Assembly: GCA_964498965.1 (NCBI GenBank)
Contig: CAZCJU010000079.1
Span: forward strand, 1-6,495
DNA: 6,495 bases
Reading direction: 5' to 3'
DNA from: CAZCJU01 sp964498965
Lineage (GTDB): Bacteria > Bacillota > Clostridia > Oscillospirales > CAG-272
The notes beneath the pieces were generated by a model. It ran no database searches and had not been told where the DNA came from. It worked only from the letters and a program-made list of their open reading frames with translations. The position numbers and the translations under genes were made by a program. Below are positions 1-6,207 of this stretch, in pieces (within the stretch, counting starts at the first letter, position 1; every line of letters begins with the position of its first letter).

Positions 1-1011
1 ATTGATTTGTTTGAAATCAACGTCGGAATATTTTTTAACGGCATCAAGCATAGATAATCTCTCAAACGGTTTTTCGAGATCGATATCGTAATCTCCGAAC
101 TTTATCTGCGTTGAGCCGACTACGTTTTTTGCCAAATGGCGAATGAGATTTTCACTCAGATCCATCATTCCGTGAAAATCCGTATATGCTTGATAAAGCT
201 CCATAAGCGTGAATTCGGGGTTATGACGTGTATCCATACCTTCGTTACGGAAAACACGACCTATTTCGTATACTTTGTCAAAACCGCCCACAATAAGACG
301 CTTAAGATGAAGTTCGAGTGCGATACGTAAATACATATCTATATCGAGCGAATTGTGATGCGTTACAAACGGACGTGCCGCTGCACCGCCTGCCTGATTG
401 TGGAGCAGGGGAGTTTCAACCTCCAAAAAGCCCTGTGAATTGAGATAATTTCTCATTTCAGCGATGATTTGACTGCGGCGTACAAACGTATCTCTGACAT
501 CCGGGTTTACTATGAGATCCACGTATCTTTGACGGTAACGTGTATCGGTATCTTTAAGTCCGTGCCATTTTTCGGGCAGAGGAAGTAATGATTTGGAAAG
601 CAGAGTGATCTTTTTTGCGTGAATCGATATTTCGCCTCTTCGGGTTCGGAAAACGAAACCCTCAATACCGATTATATCTCCGATATCCCATTTTTTATAA
701 TCTTCAAAGCTTTCTTCGCCGATATCGTCGATTCTGATATAAGCTTGTATCCTTCCGCTTGAGTCGGATAGGTCAATAAAATTCGCCTTGCCCATATCTC
801 TACGCGACATCATTCTGCCGGCGATATTTACGGTTTGATTTTCATATTGTTCGAAATTTGCCTTGATATCCGCACACTTTGCGTCAACCTCGTATTTCGT
901 AATCTCGAACGGGTCCTTTCCGCTCTTTTTCAGTGCTTCAAGCTTTGCATGACGGATCGCTACGACTTCGCTGAGATCCTGCAGTTCGTTGTTTTCGATA
1001 TTTTCGCTCAT
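1..1011 (-). CDS. lysS: Lysyl-tRNA synthetase, class II (N-terminal 337 residues, C-terminus beyond window)
   Basis: Charges tRNA-Lys with lysine in the cytoplasm. The reading frame is open from an ATG at 1011 to base 1, giving 337 of the roughly 490-500 residues usual for bacterial LysS. Residues about 60-137 form the OB-fold anticodon-binding domain (VNIAGRMMSRRDMGKANF at its start). The catalytic domain begins near residue 155 with RYRQRYVDLIVNPDVR. Class II motif 1 lies at about 178-202 and ends in VETP. GGAAARPF at 208-215 and YLRIALELHLKRL near 227-239 are typical of LysRS. Motif 2 is at 254-271, with FRNEG and RHNPEFTLME. Motif 3 would lie outside the window. The ribosome site AAAGG (1021-1025) overlaps the greA stop codon 12 nt upstream, so translation is probably coupled to greA. 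I see no promoter of its own. Confidence 0.97.
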   Translation of the reverse strand, partial: MSENIENNELQDLSEVVAIRHAKLEALKKSGKDPFEITKYEVDAKCADIKANFEQYENQTVNIAGRMMSRRDMGKANFIDLSDSSGRIQAYIRIDDIGEESFEDYKKWDIGDIIGIEGFVFRTRRGEISIHAKKITLLSKSLLPLPEKWHGLKDTDTRYRQRYVDLIVNPDVRDTFVRRSQIIAEMRNYLNSQGFLEVETPLLHNQAGGAAARPFVTHHNSLDIDMYLRIALELHLKRLIVGGFDKVYEIGRVFRNEGMDTRHNPEFTLMELYQAYTDFHGMMDLSENLIRHLAKNVVGSTQIKFGDYDIDLEKPFERLSMLDAVKKYSDVDFKQIN

Positions 1012-1023
1012 GTTAAATTTCCT

Positions 1024-1500
1024 TTATTGCTTACTGATTTCTTTGATTATCAATTTCTTTTCACCGCCCGCAAGCTTCAAAAACACGGTATCTCCGACTT
1101 TCGAGCCGATTATTGCCTTGCCTATAGGCGACGTGTCGGAAATTTTATGCTCAAACGGGTTCACTTCGGTAGAACCTACAAGAACGTATTCGGTTTCTTT
1201 ATTGTCCGGCTCGCTGAACACCTTAACCTTTGTTCCCACATTTACTCTGTCGGTCGTTATTTCGCTGTCGGAAAACACTTTTACACGCTTAAGTTTGTCT
1301 TCAAGCTCACTTATTTTAGCTTCGACTTGTGCCTGCTCGTTACGTGCGGCATCGTATTCACTGTTTTCGCTTAAATCACCGAACGAACGGGCAACCTTGA
1401 CGCTCTCCCTTACTTCATTCCTTTTTGTTGTTTTTAAGTATTCAAGCTCGTTTTGTAGATTTTTAAGTCCTTCCTCTGTAATTGAGATCTGTTCTGCCAT
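1024..1500 (-). CDS. greA: Transcription elongation factor GreA
   Basis: GreA enters the RNA polymerase secondary channel and stimulates cleavage of backtracked transcripts so elongation can resume. The 158-residue length is the family norm. Residues 1-75 form the N-terminal antiparallel coiled coil (ITEEGLKNLQNELEYLK onward). The acidic tip is intact in GDLSENSEYDAARNEQ, with D42 and E45 matching the Mg-coordinating Asp and Glu of E. coli GreA. The C-terminal FKBP-like domain runs from about 80 to 158 and contains the conserved ISDTSPIGKAIIG and GDTV segments. The ATG at 1500 has AAGAGG at 1509-1514 with 8 nt spacing. It starts 23 nt after the protease stop codon and ends 12 nt before lysS, so it is the middle gene of a tight three-gene operon. 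Confidence 0.98.
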   Translation of the reverse strand: MAEQISITEEGLKNLQNELEYLKTTKRNEVRESVKVARSFGDLSENSEYDAARNEQAQVEAKISELEDKLKRVKVFSDSEITTDRVNVGTKVKVFSEPDNKETEYVLVGSTEVNPFEHKISDTSPIGKAIIGSKVGDTVFLKLAGGEKKLIIKEISKQ

Positions 1501-1521
1501 GATTTTTTCCTCTTTATATCA

Positions 1522-2916
1522 TTATTTATTTTTCAGTATTTCGACAGCTTTTTGCAGCTGCGTATCTTGCTCGTAGGTCAGCTTGTATAAGCTGATGTTT
1601 TTTACTTCGTCGGGTAATTCGAGAATGACATCCGGTGTGATCCCGATGCCTTCGAAATTGTCCGAATACGGTGGATAATATAATTCCGTGGAAATGTATA
1701 CCCAAGAACCGTCGCTAAGCTCCTTTGCCGATGTGACCGTACCCTTGCCGTAGGTTTGCGTGCCGATAACGGTTGCTTTGTCGTAATCCATGAGTGCGGA
1801 CGTAAAAAGCTCGGCAGCGGAAGCGGTCATTCCGTTTACAAGTATCGTCATCGGCATATTTACACAATTGTCATCGGATTTTATCGTTTCGAATTCGCCC
1901 GAGTTATCGGTTATTCTGACGATCGGTCCCTCCGGCAATAAATAATCAAGTACGCTTACTATCGCATCGAGTCTGCCGCCCGTATTGCCTCTCATGTCGA
2001 ATATAAGGGCCTTGGCATTGTTGTCTTGCAACTCTTCAACCGCTTTTTTGAATTCATCGGGCGTTTTTTCGTAAAAATTGGATATTCGTATATACCCTAT
2101 GTTTCCGTCGAGAAGCTTGCTCTCCACGGTTTCGATAACGACTTCGTCGCGTTTTACGTCTATCTCTTTCGTTTCGCCGTTTCTTTTTACGGTAAGTGTA
2201 ACAGTCGTTCCTTTGTCGCCTTTAACGGCATCGACGGCATCGTTGTAGCCGACATCGGATACCTTTTTACCGCCGACCGCCGTTACCAGATCGCCTACCG
2301 AAATACCTGCGTCCTTTGCGGGTGAGGCTTCATATACCTTGACGACCTCAATAGCGTCGTTTTCCGTATTGTATATTACCGATACGCCGATCCCGACAGC
2401 ACTGTTTTCCATTTTTGCGGTATGTTCGGCAAATTCGTCTGCCGTCATGTATGTCGCATACTTGTCGCCCGTACCGTAAATGTACCCTTCAATGATACTT
2501 TCTTTGAGTTTTTTTTCGTCAAGATTTCCCGAGTTTACGTAATTTTTCTTGTAGATCGAATTTAATTCGTCAATTAAGGAAAGCCCAAGCTCACTGCCGT
2601 ATGCGGAATTTAATTTCTTTTCGTATTTTTTTGCCTGTGCTATGTATGTGATTTGAAAAGTCAACACACACGACAGGATAAGTAAGACCGCAGTCGCCGT
2701 TATCGACAGCTTGAACGGCGTCTTTTTCTTTGATCCGCTTGCTTTGCGTTTGAATTTTTCGTTTTCCGACTCTTCGCCGACAAGCTTGTCGTTATCCGAT
2801 TCATCGTCGGAAATCACGTCATTTACAAGCTTATCGTTATCCGATTCATCATTCGAAAATTCATCGCCTGCGAGCTTATCGTTTTCGAATTCATCGCTTT
2901 TGTATTCTTCGGACAT
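1522..2916 (-). CDS. S41 family carboxyl-terminal processing protease (CtpA/CtpB-like), membrane-anchored, with acidic repeat tail
   Basis: A serine protease of the Ctp/Prc class, which trims or degrades substrates outside the membrane after a PDZ domain senses their C-termini. From ATG 2916 it is 464 residues. Layout: acidic Asp/Glu/Asn/Ser-rich cytoplasmic tail at 1-55 with a 15-residue repeat; basic stretch KFKRK..KKK at 54-65; one transmembrane helix at about 69-91; PDZ domain at about 172-258; S41 protease core at about 268-435. The nucleophile is S366 in NGMTASAAELF, and the Lys general base is K391 in GTQTYGKGTVTS. The S-to-K spacing of 25 equals that of B. subtilis CtpB (S309/K334, from memory). 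The Gln normally four residues after the Lys is Thr here (T395). The start was chosen because GGAGG lies 7 nt upstream; a longer in-frame GTG start at 3018 has no ribosome site and runs through the leader hairpin. First gene of the operon with greA and lysS. Confidence 0.94.
   Translation of the reverse strand: MSEEYKSDEFENDKLAGDEFSNDESDNDKLVNDVISDDESDNDKLVGEESENEKFKRKASGSKKKTPFKLSITATAVLLILSCVLTFQITYIAQAKKYEKKLNSAYGSELGLSLIDELNSIYKKNYVNSGNLDEKKLKESIIEGYIYGTGDKYATYMTADEFAEHTAKMENSAVGIGVSVIYNTENDAIEVVKVYEASPAKDAGISVGDLVTAVGGKKVSDVGYNDAVDAVKGDKGTTVTLTVKRNGETKEIDVKRDEVVIETVESKLLDGNIGYIRISNFYEKTPDEFKKAVEELQDNNAKALIFDMRGNTGGRLDAIVSVLDYLLPEGPIVRITDNSGEFETIKSDDNCVNMPMTILVNGMTASAAELFTSALMDYDKATVIGTQTYGKGTVTSAKELSDGSWVYISTELYYPPYSDNFEGIGITPDVILELPDEVKNISLYKLTYEQDTQLQKAVEILKNK
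2781..2895 (-). repeat. 45-bp in-frame tandem repeat in the acidic N-terminal tail of the S41 protease
   Basis: Three copies of a 25-nt core sit at 2781-2805, 2826-2850 and 2871-2895, exactly 45 nt apart (15 codons). The first two differ at one base (2788); the third differs from the first at about five. On the minus strand they encode DEFENDKL (residues 8-15) and DESDNDKL twice (23-30 and 38-45). A decayed piece, ESENEKF, follows at 49-55 out of period. The period is a multiple of three, so loss or gain of units would keep the reading frame. Confidence 0.88.
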
Positions 2917-2923
2917 TTGATTG

Positions 2924-2928
2924 CCTCC
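2924..2928 (-). promoter_or_regulatory. Ribosome binding site deciding the S41 protease start
   Basis: A perfect GGAGG on the minus strand lies 7 nt before the ATG at 2916. It sits downstream of and outside the leader hairpin. I saw no perfect CCTCC anti-Shine-Dalgarno in the leader, so masking by simple pairing is not evident. Confidence 0.85.
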
Positions 2929-2956
2929 GTGATTAATAATTTTCGAGCGGTAAAAT

Positions 2957-3025
2957 ACGCAAGTCGGGCAGGTTGGCGGACACGCTAAAGCGTATCCTCT
3001 TCCTGCCCTGTTATGCACTTGGCGT
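2957..3025 (-). other. Three-tier nested hairpin in the 5' leader of the S41-greA-lysS operon
   Basis: Three stems nest in this stretch. The outer stem pairs 2957-2964 with 3017-3025 (8 bp, one bulged base). The middle stem pairs 2966-2972 with 3002-3008 (GGGCAGG with CCTGCCC, 7 bp). The inner stem pairs 2978-2985 with 2990-2997 (8 bp) and closes a TTTA loop. An internal loop of AAGA opposite GCCAA separates middle and inner stems. The one imperfect inner pair (2981/2994) is a G-U wobble in minus-strand RNA but a C-A mismatch in plus-strand RNA, which favours a structure made in the direction of the operon. I do not recognise it as a named riboswitch. It has no long U-run after it. It could be a regulatory leader or one copy of a dispersed palindromic repeat. 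Confidence 0.7.
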
Positions 3026-3044
3026 TTTTACTCATACGAGTTAA

Positions 3045-3053
3045 ATTATACCA
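3045..3053 (-). promoter_or_regulatory. Extended -10 promoter for the S41-greA-lysS operon
   Basis: The minus strand reads TGGTATAAT: a consensus TATAAT (3045-3050) preceded by a TGn extension. No good -35 element is visible; the hexamer at 17-nt spacing is AAATAT, which fits an extended -10 promoter that does not depend on -35. Transcription would start near 3038, giving a leader of about 120 nt before the ATG at 2916. It lies just beyond the M23 gene stop, so the protease operon can be expressed separately from ftsEX. Confidence 0.7.
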
Positions 3054-3102
3054 CACACGGTGCAAAAATATTTGTTTTTATATGACGAATAAGAAAATTT
3101 AA

Positions 3103-4530
3103 TCAAAAATATTTTTTCAAGCCCTTGCTTAAAGTCGGAAAGTAGTCAAACGGATGAACCGTAGAACCCGATTTGTTATATACCACAAAATGTAAATGAT
3201 TTCCCGTAGAATAGCCCGTGGTTCCGACAAGTGCTATTACTTTGCCCTGAGCAACTCTGTCACCCTCCGAAACGAGCAACTTTGAGGCGTGAGCGTAAAG
3301 CGTCTTCATTCCGTTGTCGTGAAGAATAACGACATAGTTACCGTAGGAACTTGAACGCTTTGCGATAAGTACGACACCCGCATCAACGGCGTATATGTTG
3401 TTTCCGGCGGGAAGTGCAAAATCTACCGCACCGTGCCAGCTGCCTTTCTTTCCGGATATCGGATCGACTCTGTAGCCGTAGTCCTCGGTCCATCTGAATT
3501 TAGTATAATCTACCGGCCATTGCCATGTCCCGGCGGCATTGTTATCGAATCGGATATCTTTGGATGATGAAGAAGTTGAAGACGACGAGGATGACGATCC
3601 GTTGTTTTTATTGGCCTCTTCTTCGGCACGCTTTGCCTCTTCCTCTGCTTTTTTACGTTCTTCCTCGGCTATCCGCTCGGCTTCAAGGCGTGCTTCTTCT
3701 TCTTTTATCAAGTCCTCTTTTGTTTGGATAAGCTCATTGCGTTCTTTTTCAAGCCGTGCTATTTCCGCTTCGATCTCGTCCTCACCGGCTTCAAGCTCCT
3801 TGTTGTATTCGGCGAGCTTTTCGGCATCCTCGACTATTTGAAGCATATATGCAATAGTTTCATCTGTCAGCTTTTCGACGTCGTTCTTTTTTACGTCAAG
3901 CTCAGCAACGTACACCTGCTGAGCCGCAAGTGTATCCTCAAGCTCGTGCTGCTGAGCTTCCAATTTCACTATGAGCGTTTCCATTTTGTTCACGAGATGC
4001 TTCTCGTAATTCATCATGCTTGCCACATAGCTCAAATTGGATATAAAATCCCCTATTGAACCGGATGAAAACAGATATTCGAGATATTTTATCTTTGCCG
4101 AGCCTTGAATGTAATCGTTCTTGAAATGCTCCGTAAAAAGTGCCTTTTGCTCCGCAAGCTCTTTTTCGGTGGAAGCTATGTCCTCTTTTTTGTATGTTAT
4201 CTGGATCTCGTAATTATCTATTATGTTTTCGGTAATGTCGATCTCTTCGAGAAGATATGCCATTTCTTCGTCGAGAAGTGCTTTTTTTGCGATAGTAAGC
4301 TCGCCTTCGGCTTCAAGCTCGGCAATCGCCTGCTCGTTCTTTTTCTTTTCGGCGGCTTGCTGCCTGAGCTTCTTTTCAAGCGAATTGATCTCCGATTTTG
4401 CGGCGGTGATCTCTTTTTCCGCGGCATCGAGCTTCTCCTGATATGTAGCCGCATTCGCAGTTGTCGCATTTACGGAAAACGTCAATACGGCAAGAAACAA
4501 AGCAGACAGTTTTTTTATTTTACAATTCAT
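3103..4530 (-). CDS. Secreted coiled-coil M23 (LytM-type) peptidoglycan endopeptidase, probable FtsEX client
   Basis: Probable zinc metallo-endopeptidase that cuts peptidoglycan cross-bridges. From ATG 4530 it is 475 residues. A signal peptide at 1-27 (KIKK, hydrophobic core, TANA before ATYQ) exports it. A long coiled coil follows at about 29-305, with a PcsB/CwlO-like hinge near 148-180 (YLEYLFSSGSIGDFISNL). Next come a Glu/Ala/Arg-rich helix at 277-307, a serine-rich linker at 311-323 and the M23 domain at about 337-463. All expected catalytic residues are present: H366 and D370 (HGAVD), H414 (YAHAS), H445 and H447 (HLH). It is therefore predicted active, unlike E. coli EnvC, whose LytM domain is degenerate. 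A TTG start at 4554 would add 8 residues and spoil the signal-peptide start; ATG 4530 is preferred although its ribosome site (AAAGAAAG-like) is weak. It follows ftsX by 69 nt with no clear promoter between, so co-transcription with ftsEX is likely. Confidence 0.93.
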   Translation of the reverse strand: MNCKIKKLSALFLAVLTFSVNATTANAATYQEKLDAAEKEITAAKSEINSLEKKLRQQAAEKKKNEQAIAELEAEGELTIAKKALLDEEMAYLLEEIDITENIIDNYEIQITYKKEDIASTEKELAEQKALFTEHFKNDYIQGSAKIKYLEYLFSSGSIGDFISNLSYVASMMNYEKHLVNKMETLIVKLEAQQHELEDTLAAQQVYVAELDVKKNDVEKLTDETIAYMLQIVEDAEKLAEYNKELEAGEDEIEAEIARLEKERNELIQTKEDLIKEEEARLEAERIAEEERKKAEEEAKRAEEEANKNNGSSSSSSSTSSSSKDIRFDNNAAGTWQWPVDYTKFRWTEDYGYRVDPISGKKGSWHGAVDFALPAGNNIYAVDAGVVLIAKRSSSYGNYVVILHDNGMKTLYAHASKLLVSEGDRVAQGKVIALVGTTGYSTGNHLHFVVYNKSGSTVHPFDYFPTLSKGLKKYF

Positions 4531-4599
4531 TTTTCTTTCTTTTCGAAATTTCAAGATTTTATGCTCTTTTTTATCTTTATTTGTACGATTCGGACGAAA

Positions 4600-5502
4600 T
4601 TAAGCTTTTATATGCTTCGACAGTGAGATCTTGCTTGCGGTAAAGCAAGTCAAAAACGATATGGCAATAAATGCGAGAAGCACATACAGCCAAATCTCGG
4701 AAAAGGGAACTACTTTTATGAATTCCGATATCCCGACGCTTGCACTGATCGCACGAACGAGAAAATCGTATACGACGTATTGTATCACATAAGCAATACA
4801 GGTTGAAATAAGACCGGCAATGAACGATTCAAGCACGAACGGAAACGAAATGAAGAAATTCGTAGCACCTACATAACGCATAACGGTTATTTCTTTGCTC
4901 CTCGAAGTTATCGCCATGCTTACGGCATACATTATGATGACTGCGGAGATGAATACAAGTATGATCAAAAGACTTATAAAGACTACCAAAACAGTGTTTT
5001 TTATGTTTTCGATCGTTTTCGTGATCTCAACTCGGTCGTTAATGCTCTCGAATGCATCGAGCTTCCCGAGATCGTTCTTAAGCGTAAGCACCTCGTCTGT
5101 GCTTTCATAGGTCACCTTGTATACGTAAGGTAGGGGATTTTCTCCCGTTTGTTCGTACATTGCGAGTATCTCGGGGTGTGCGGCATATCTTTCCCGCATT
5201 TGATCCATTGCTTCTTCTTTGGAAACGAATACGACCTGTTTTACATTGTCGAGCTTGAGTATCTCCGCCTCGAGCGAACGTGCCGTTTCTTCGTCAACGC
5301 CCGGTTTGATCTCGCAGACTATTTCGTTAAGCTCGTTCAGACTTTCGAGATTGACGTAAAGATTGTATGTTATCAAGCCCGAACAGCCGGTTATGCAAAG
5401 ACAAGACGCAAGTATAAACACGGACGCAAATGAAATAAAACCGTTGCGAAAAAAGCTCTTTAAGCTCTTTGCGAGCATATATGAAAAACTGTAATACTTC
5501 AC
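4600..5502 (-). CDS. ftsX: Cell division protein FtsX
   Basis: Membrane subunit of the FtsEX complex, which transmits ATP-driven movement to hydrolases or their activators outside the cell. At 300 residues it has the usual length. Predicted layout: cytoplasmic N-terminus; TM1 at about 22-46; extracellular domain at about 47-169, the expected contact for the coiled-coil hydrolase; TM2 at 170-195; TM3 at 218-246; TM4 at 270-290. The segment RSKEITVMRYVGATNFFI (201-218) between TM2 and TM3 is the FtsX signature loop that contacts FtsE. The start codon is GTG, which overlaps the ftsE stop as GTGA, so translation is coupled. TM1 holds three cysteines (C34, C36, C40), which is unusual but not known to matter. 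It is followed by the M23 hydrolase gene. Confidence 0.96.
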   Translation of the reverse strand: MKYYSFSYMLAKSLKSFFRNGFISFASVFILASCLCITGCSGLITYNLYVNLESLNELNEIVCEIKPGVDEETARSLEAEILKLDNVKQVVFVSKEEAMDQMRERYAAHPEILAMYEQTGENPLPYVYKVTYESTDEVLTLKNDLGKLDAFESINDRVEITKTIENIKNTVLVVFISLLIILVFISAVIIMYAVSMAITSRSKEITVMRYVGATNFFISFPFVLESFIAGLISTCIAYVIQYVVYDFLVRAISASVGISEFIKVVPFSEIWLYVLLAFIAISFLTCFTASKISLSKHIKA

Positions 5503-6176
5503 GCCTCCGCCTCCCTTATGCCGTCTGCGACTATCTCGCCGTCACGCAATTCTATAACACGCTTGCCGTATGAATTTACAAACGAAAGGTCGTGCGTGAT
5601 CACAAGCACGGTACGCTTGTTTCGATTGAATTCGAGCAAAAGTTTCATGATCTCGTGACTCCTTGCGTGATCGACGCTTGAAGTCGGCTCGTCGGCGATA
5701 ACTATTTTCGGATTGTTGGCTATTGCACGGGCAAGAGCGGCTCGTTGCTGTTCGCCACCGGAAAGCTGATGCGGAAAGCTATCCTCTTTGTTTTCAAGTC
5801 CGACTATTTTCAAAAGCTTAGGCACACGTGTGCGTATTACGGACTTCGTTTTTCCTATCGCACGCAAGGCAAACGCCACATTTTCGTATACAGTGCTTTT
5901 TTCAAATAACTTGAAGTCCTGAAATACCATTCCGATGTTACGCCTGTAATACGGGATCCTCCTGTTCGACAGGCTGTTAAGCACGTATTCGTCGACCGTG
6001 ACCGTTCCCTCGGTCGGTATCTCCTCTTTGAGAAGCATTTTCATGAGTGTGGTCTTACCCGCTCCGGATATTCCCACTATAAAGACAAATTCTCCTTCGT
6101 CTATATGTAAGTTTATATTTTTCAGTGCCACCGTACCGTTGGGGTACACCTTGGTCACGTTTTTGAAATCGATCAT
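5499..6176 (-). CDS. ftsE: Cell division ATP-binding protein FtsE
   Basis: Cytoplasmic ABC ATPase that powers FtsX. At 225 residues it is full length. Motifs in order: Walker A GISGAGKTT at 35-43 (K41); Q-loop Q86 in GMVFQDFKLF, the FtsE-type context; signature LSGGEQQR at 138-145; Walker B IVIADEPT at 158-165 with catalytic E163; H-loop H195 in ITHD. The segment after Walker B is SSVDH where most FtsE proteins have GNLDP, a D-loop variant. ATG 6176 has AGAAAGG at 6182-6188, 5 nt upstream. The regulator gene upstream ends only 31 nt away and no promoter is evident in that gap, so ftsE may be read through from it or from a promoter inside that gene. Confidence 0.97.
   Translation of the reverse strand: MIDFKNVTKVYPNGTVALKNINLHIDEGEFVFIVGISGAGKTTLMKMLLKEEIPTEGTVTVDEYVLNSLSNRRIPYYRRNIGMVFQDFKLFEKSTVYENVAFALRAIGKTKSVIRTRVPKLLKIVGLENKEDSFPHQLSGGEQQRAALARAIANNPKIVIADEPTSSVDHARSHEIMKLLLEFNRNKRTVLVITHDLSFVNSYGKRVIELRDGEIVADGIREAEA
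5510..5515 (-). promoter_or_regulatory. Ribosome binding site deciding the ftsX GTG start, inside the ftsE 3' end
   Basis: GGGAGG lies 7 nt before the GTG at 5502, inside the last codons of ftsE. A second GGAGG at 5504-5508 is only 1 nt from the GTG and too close to serve. This supports the GTG over the next in-frame ATG at codon 9 and fits translational coupling of ftsE and ftsX. Confidence 0.75.
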
Positions 6177-6207
6177 TTAAGCCTTTCTGCTTTTCGGTAT
6201 GCAAAAA

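Noticed and set aside
835..1576. Long plus-strand open frames (179 and 195 codons) opposite lysS and greA
   Set aside because: They lie antisense to well-supported genes, are rich in Phe/Leu/Ser/Cys as expected of reverse-complement translation, and lack recognisable domains.
2940..2960. Leader hairpin considered as a transcription terminator or attenuator
   Set aside because: After the outer stem the RNA reads AUUUUACCGC, with only four U in a row, and no alternative antiterminator pairing was evident.
2917..3018. Possible 34-residue N-terminal extension of the S41 protease from a GTG at 3018
   Set aside because: The extension runs through the leader hairpin, has no ribosome site before its GTG and gives a Cys/Pro-rich peptide unlike the rest of the protein. 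ATG 2916 has GGAGG at ideal spacing.
2985..3035. Possible 16-codon leader peptide starting at ATG 3035 and ending at the TAG in the hairpin loop
   Set aside because: It has no ribosome site and would begin within a few nt of the predicted transcript start. Its codons show no run of one amino acid that would suggest attenuation by lysine or another residue.
3060..3117. A/T-rich stretch after the M23 gene considered as an intrinsic terminator
   Set aside because: The only inverted repeat is a weak AAAAATATTTTT with no GC stem; it would not make a stable terminator hairpin.
3525..3841. Plus-strand serine-rich open frames opposite the M23 gene
   Set aside because: They are the reverse complement of the Glu/Ala/Arg-rich helix and serine linker of the M23 protein; no independent coding signal.
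4531..4599. Possible promoter between ftsX and the M23 gene (TAAAAT)
   Set aside because: No -35 at proper spacing and no TGn extension; the stretch is simply AT-rich.
5380..5400. Lipobox-like ITGC (C40) in FtsX TM1
   Set aside because: FtsX is a four-helix integral membrane protein with a cytoplasmic N-terminus; the motif lies within TM1 and lipid processing here would be out of keeping with the family.
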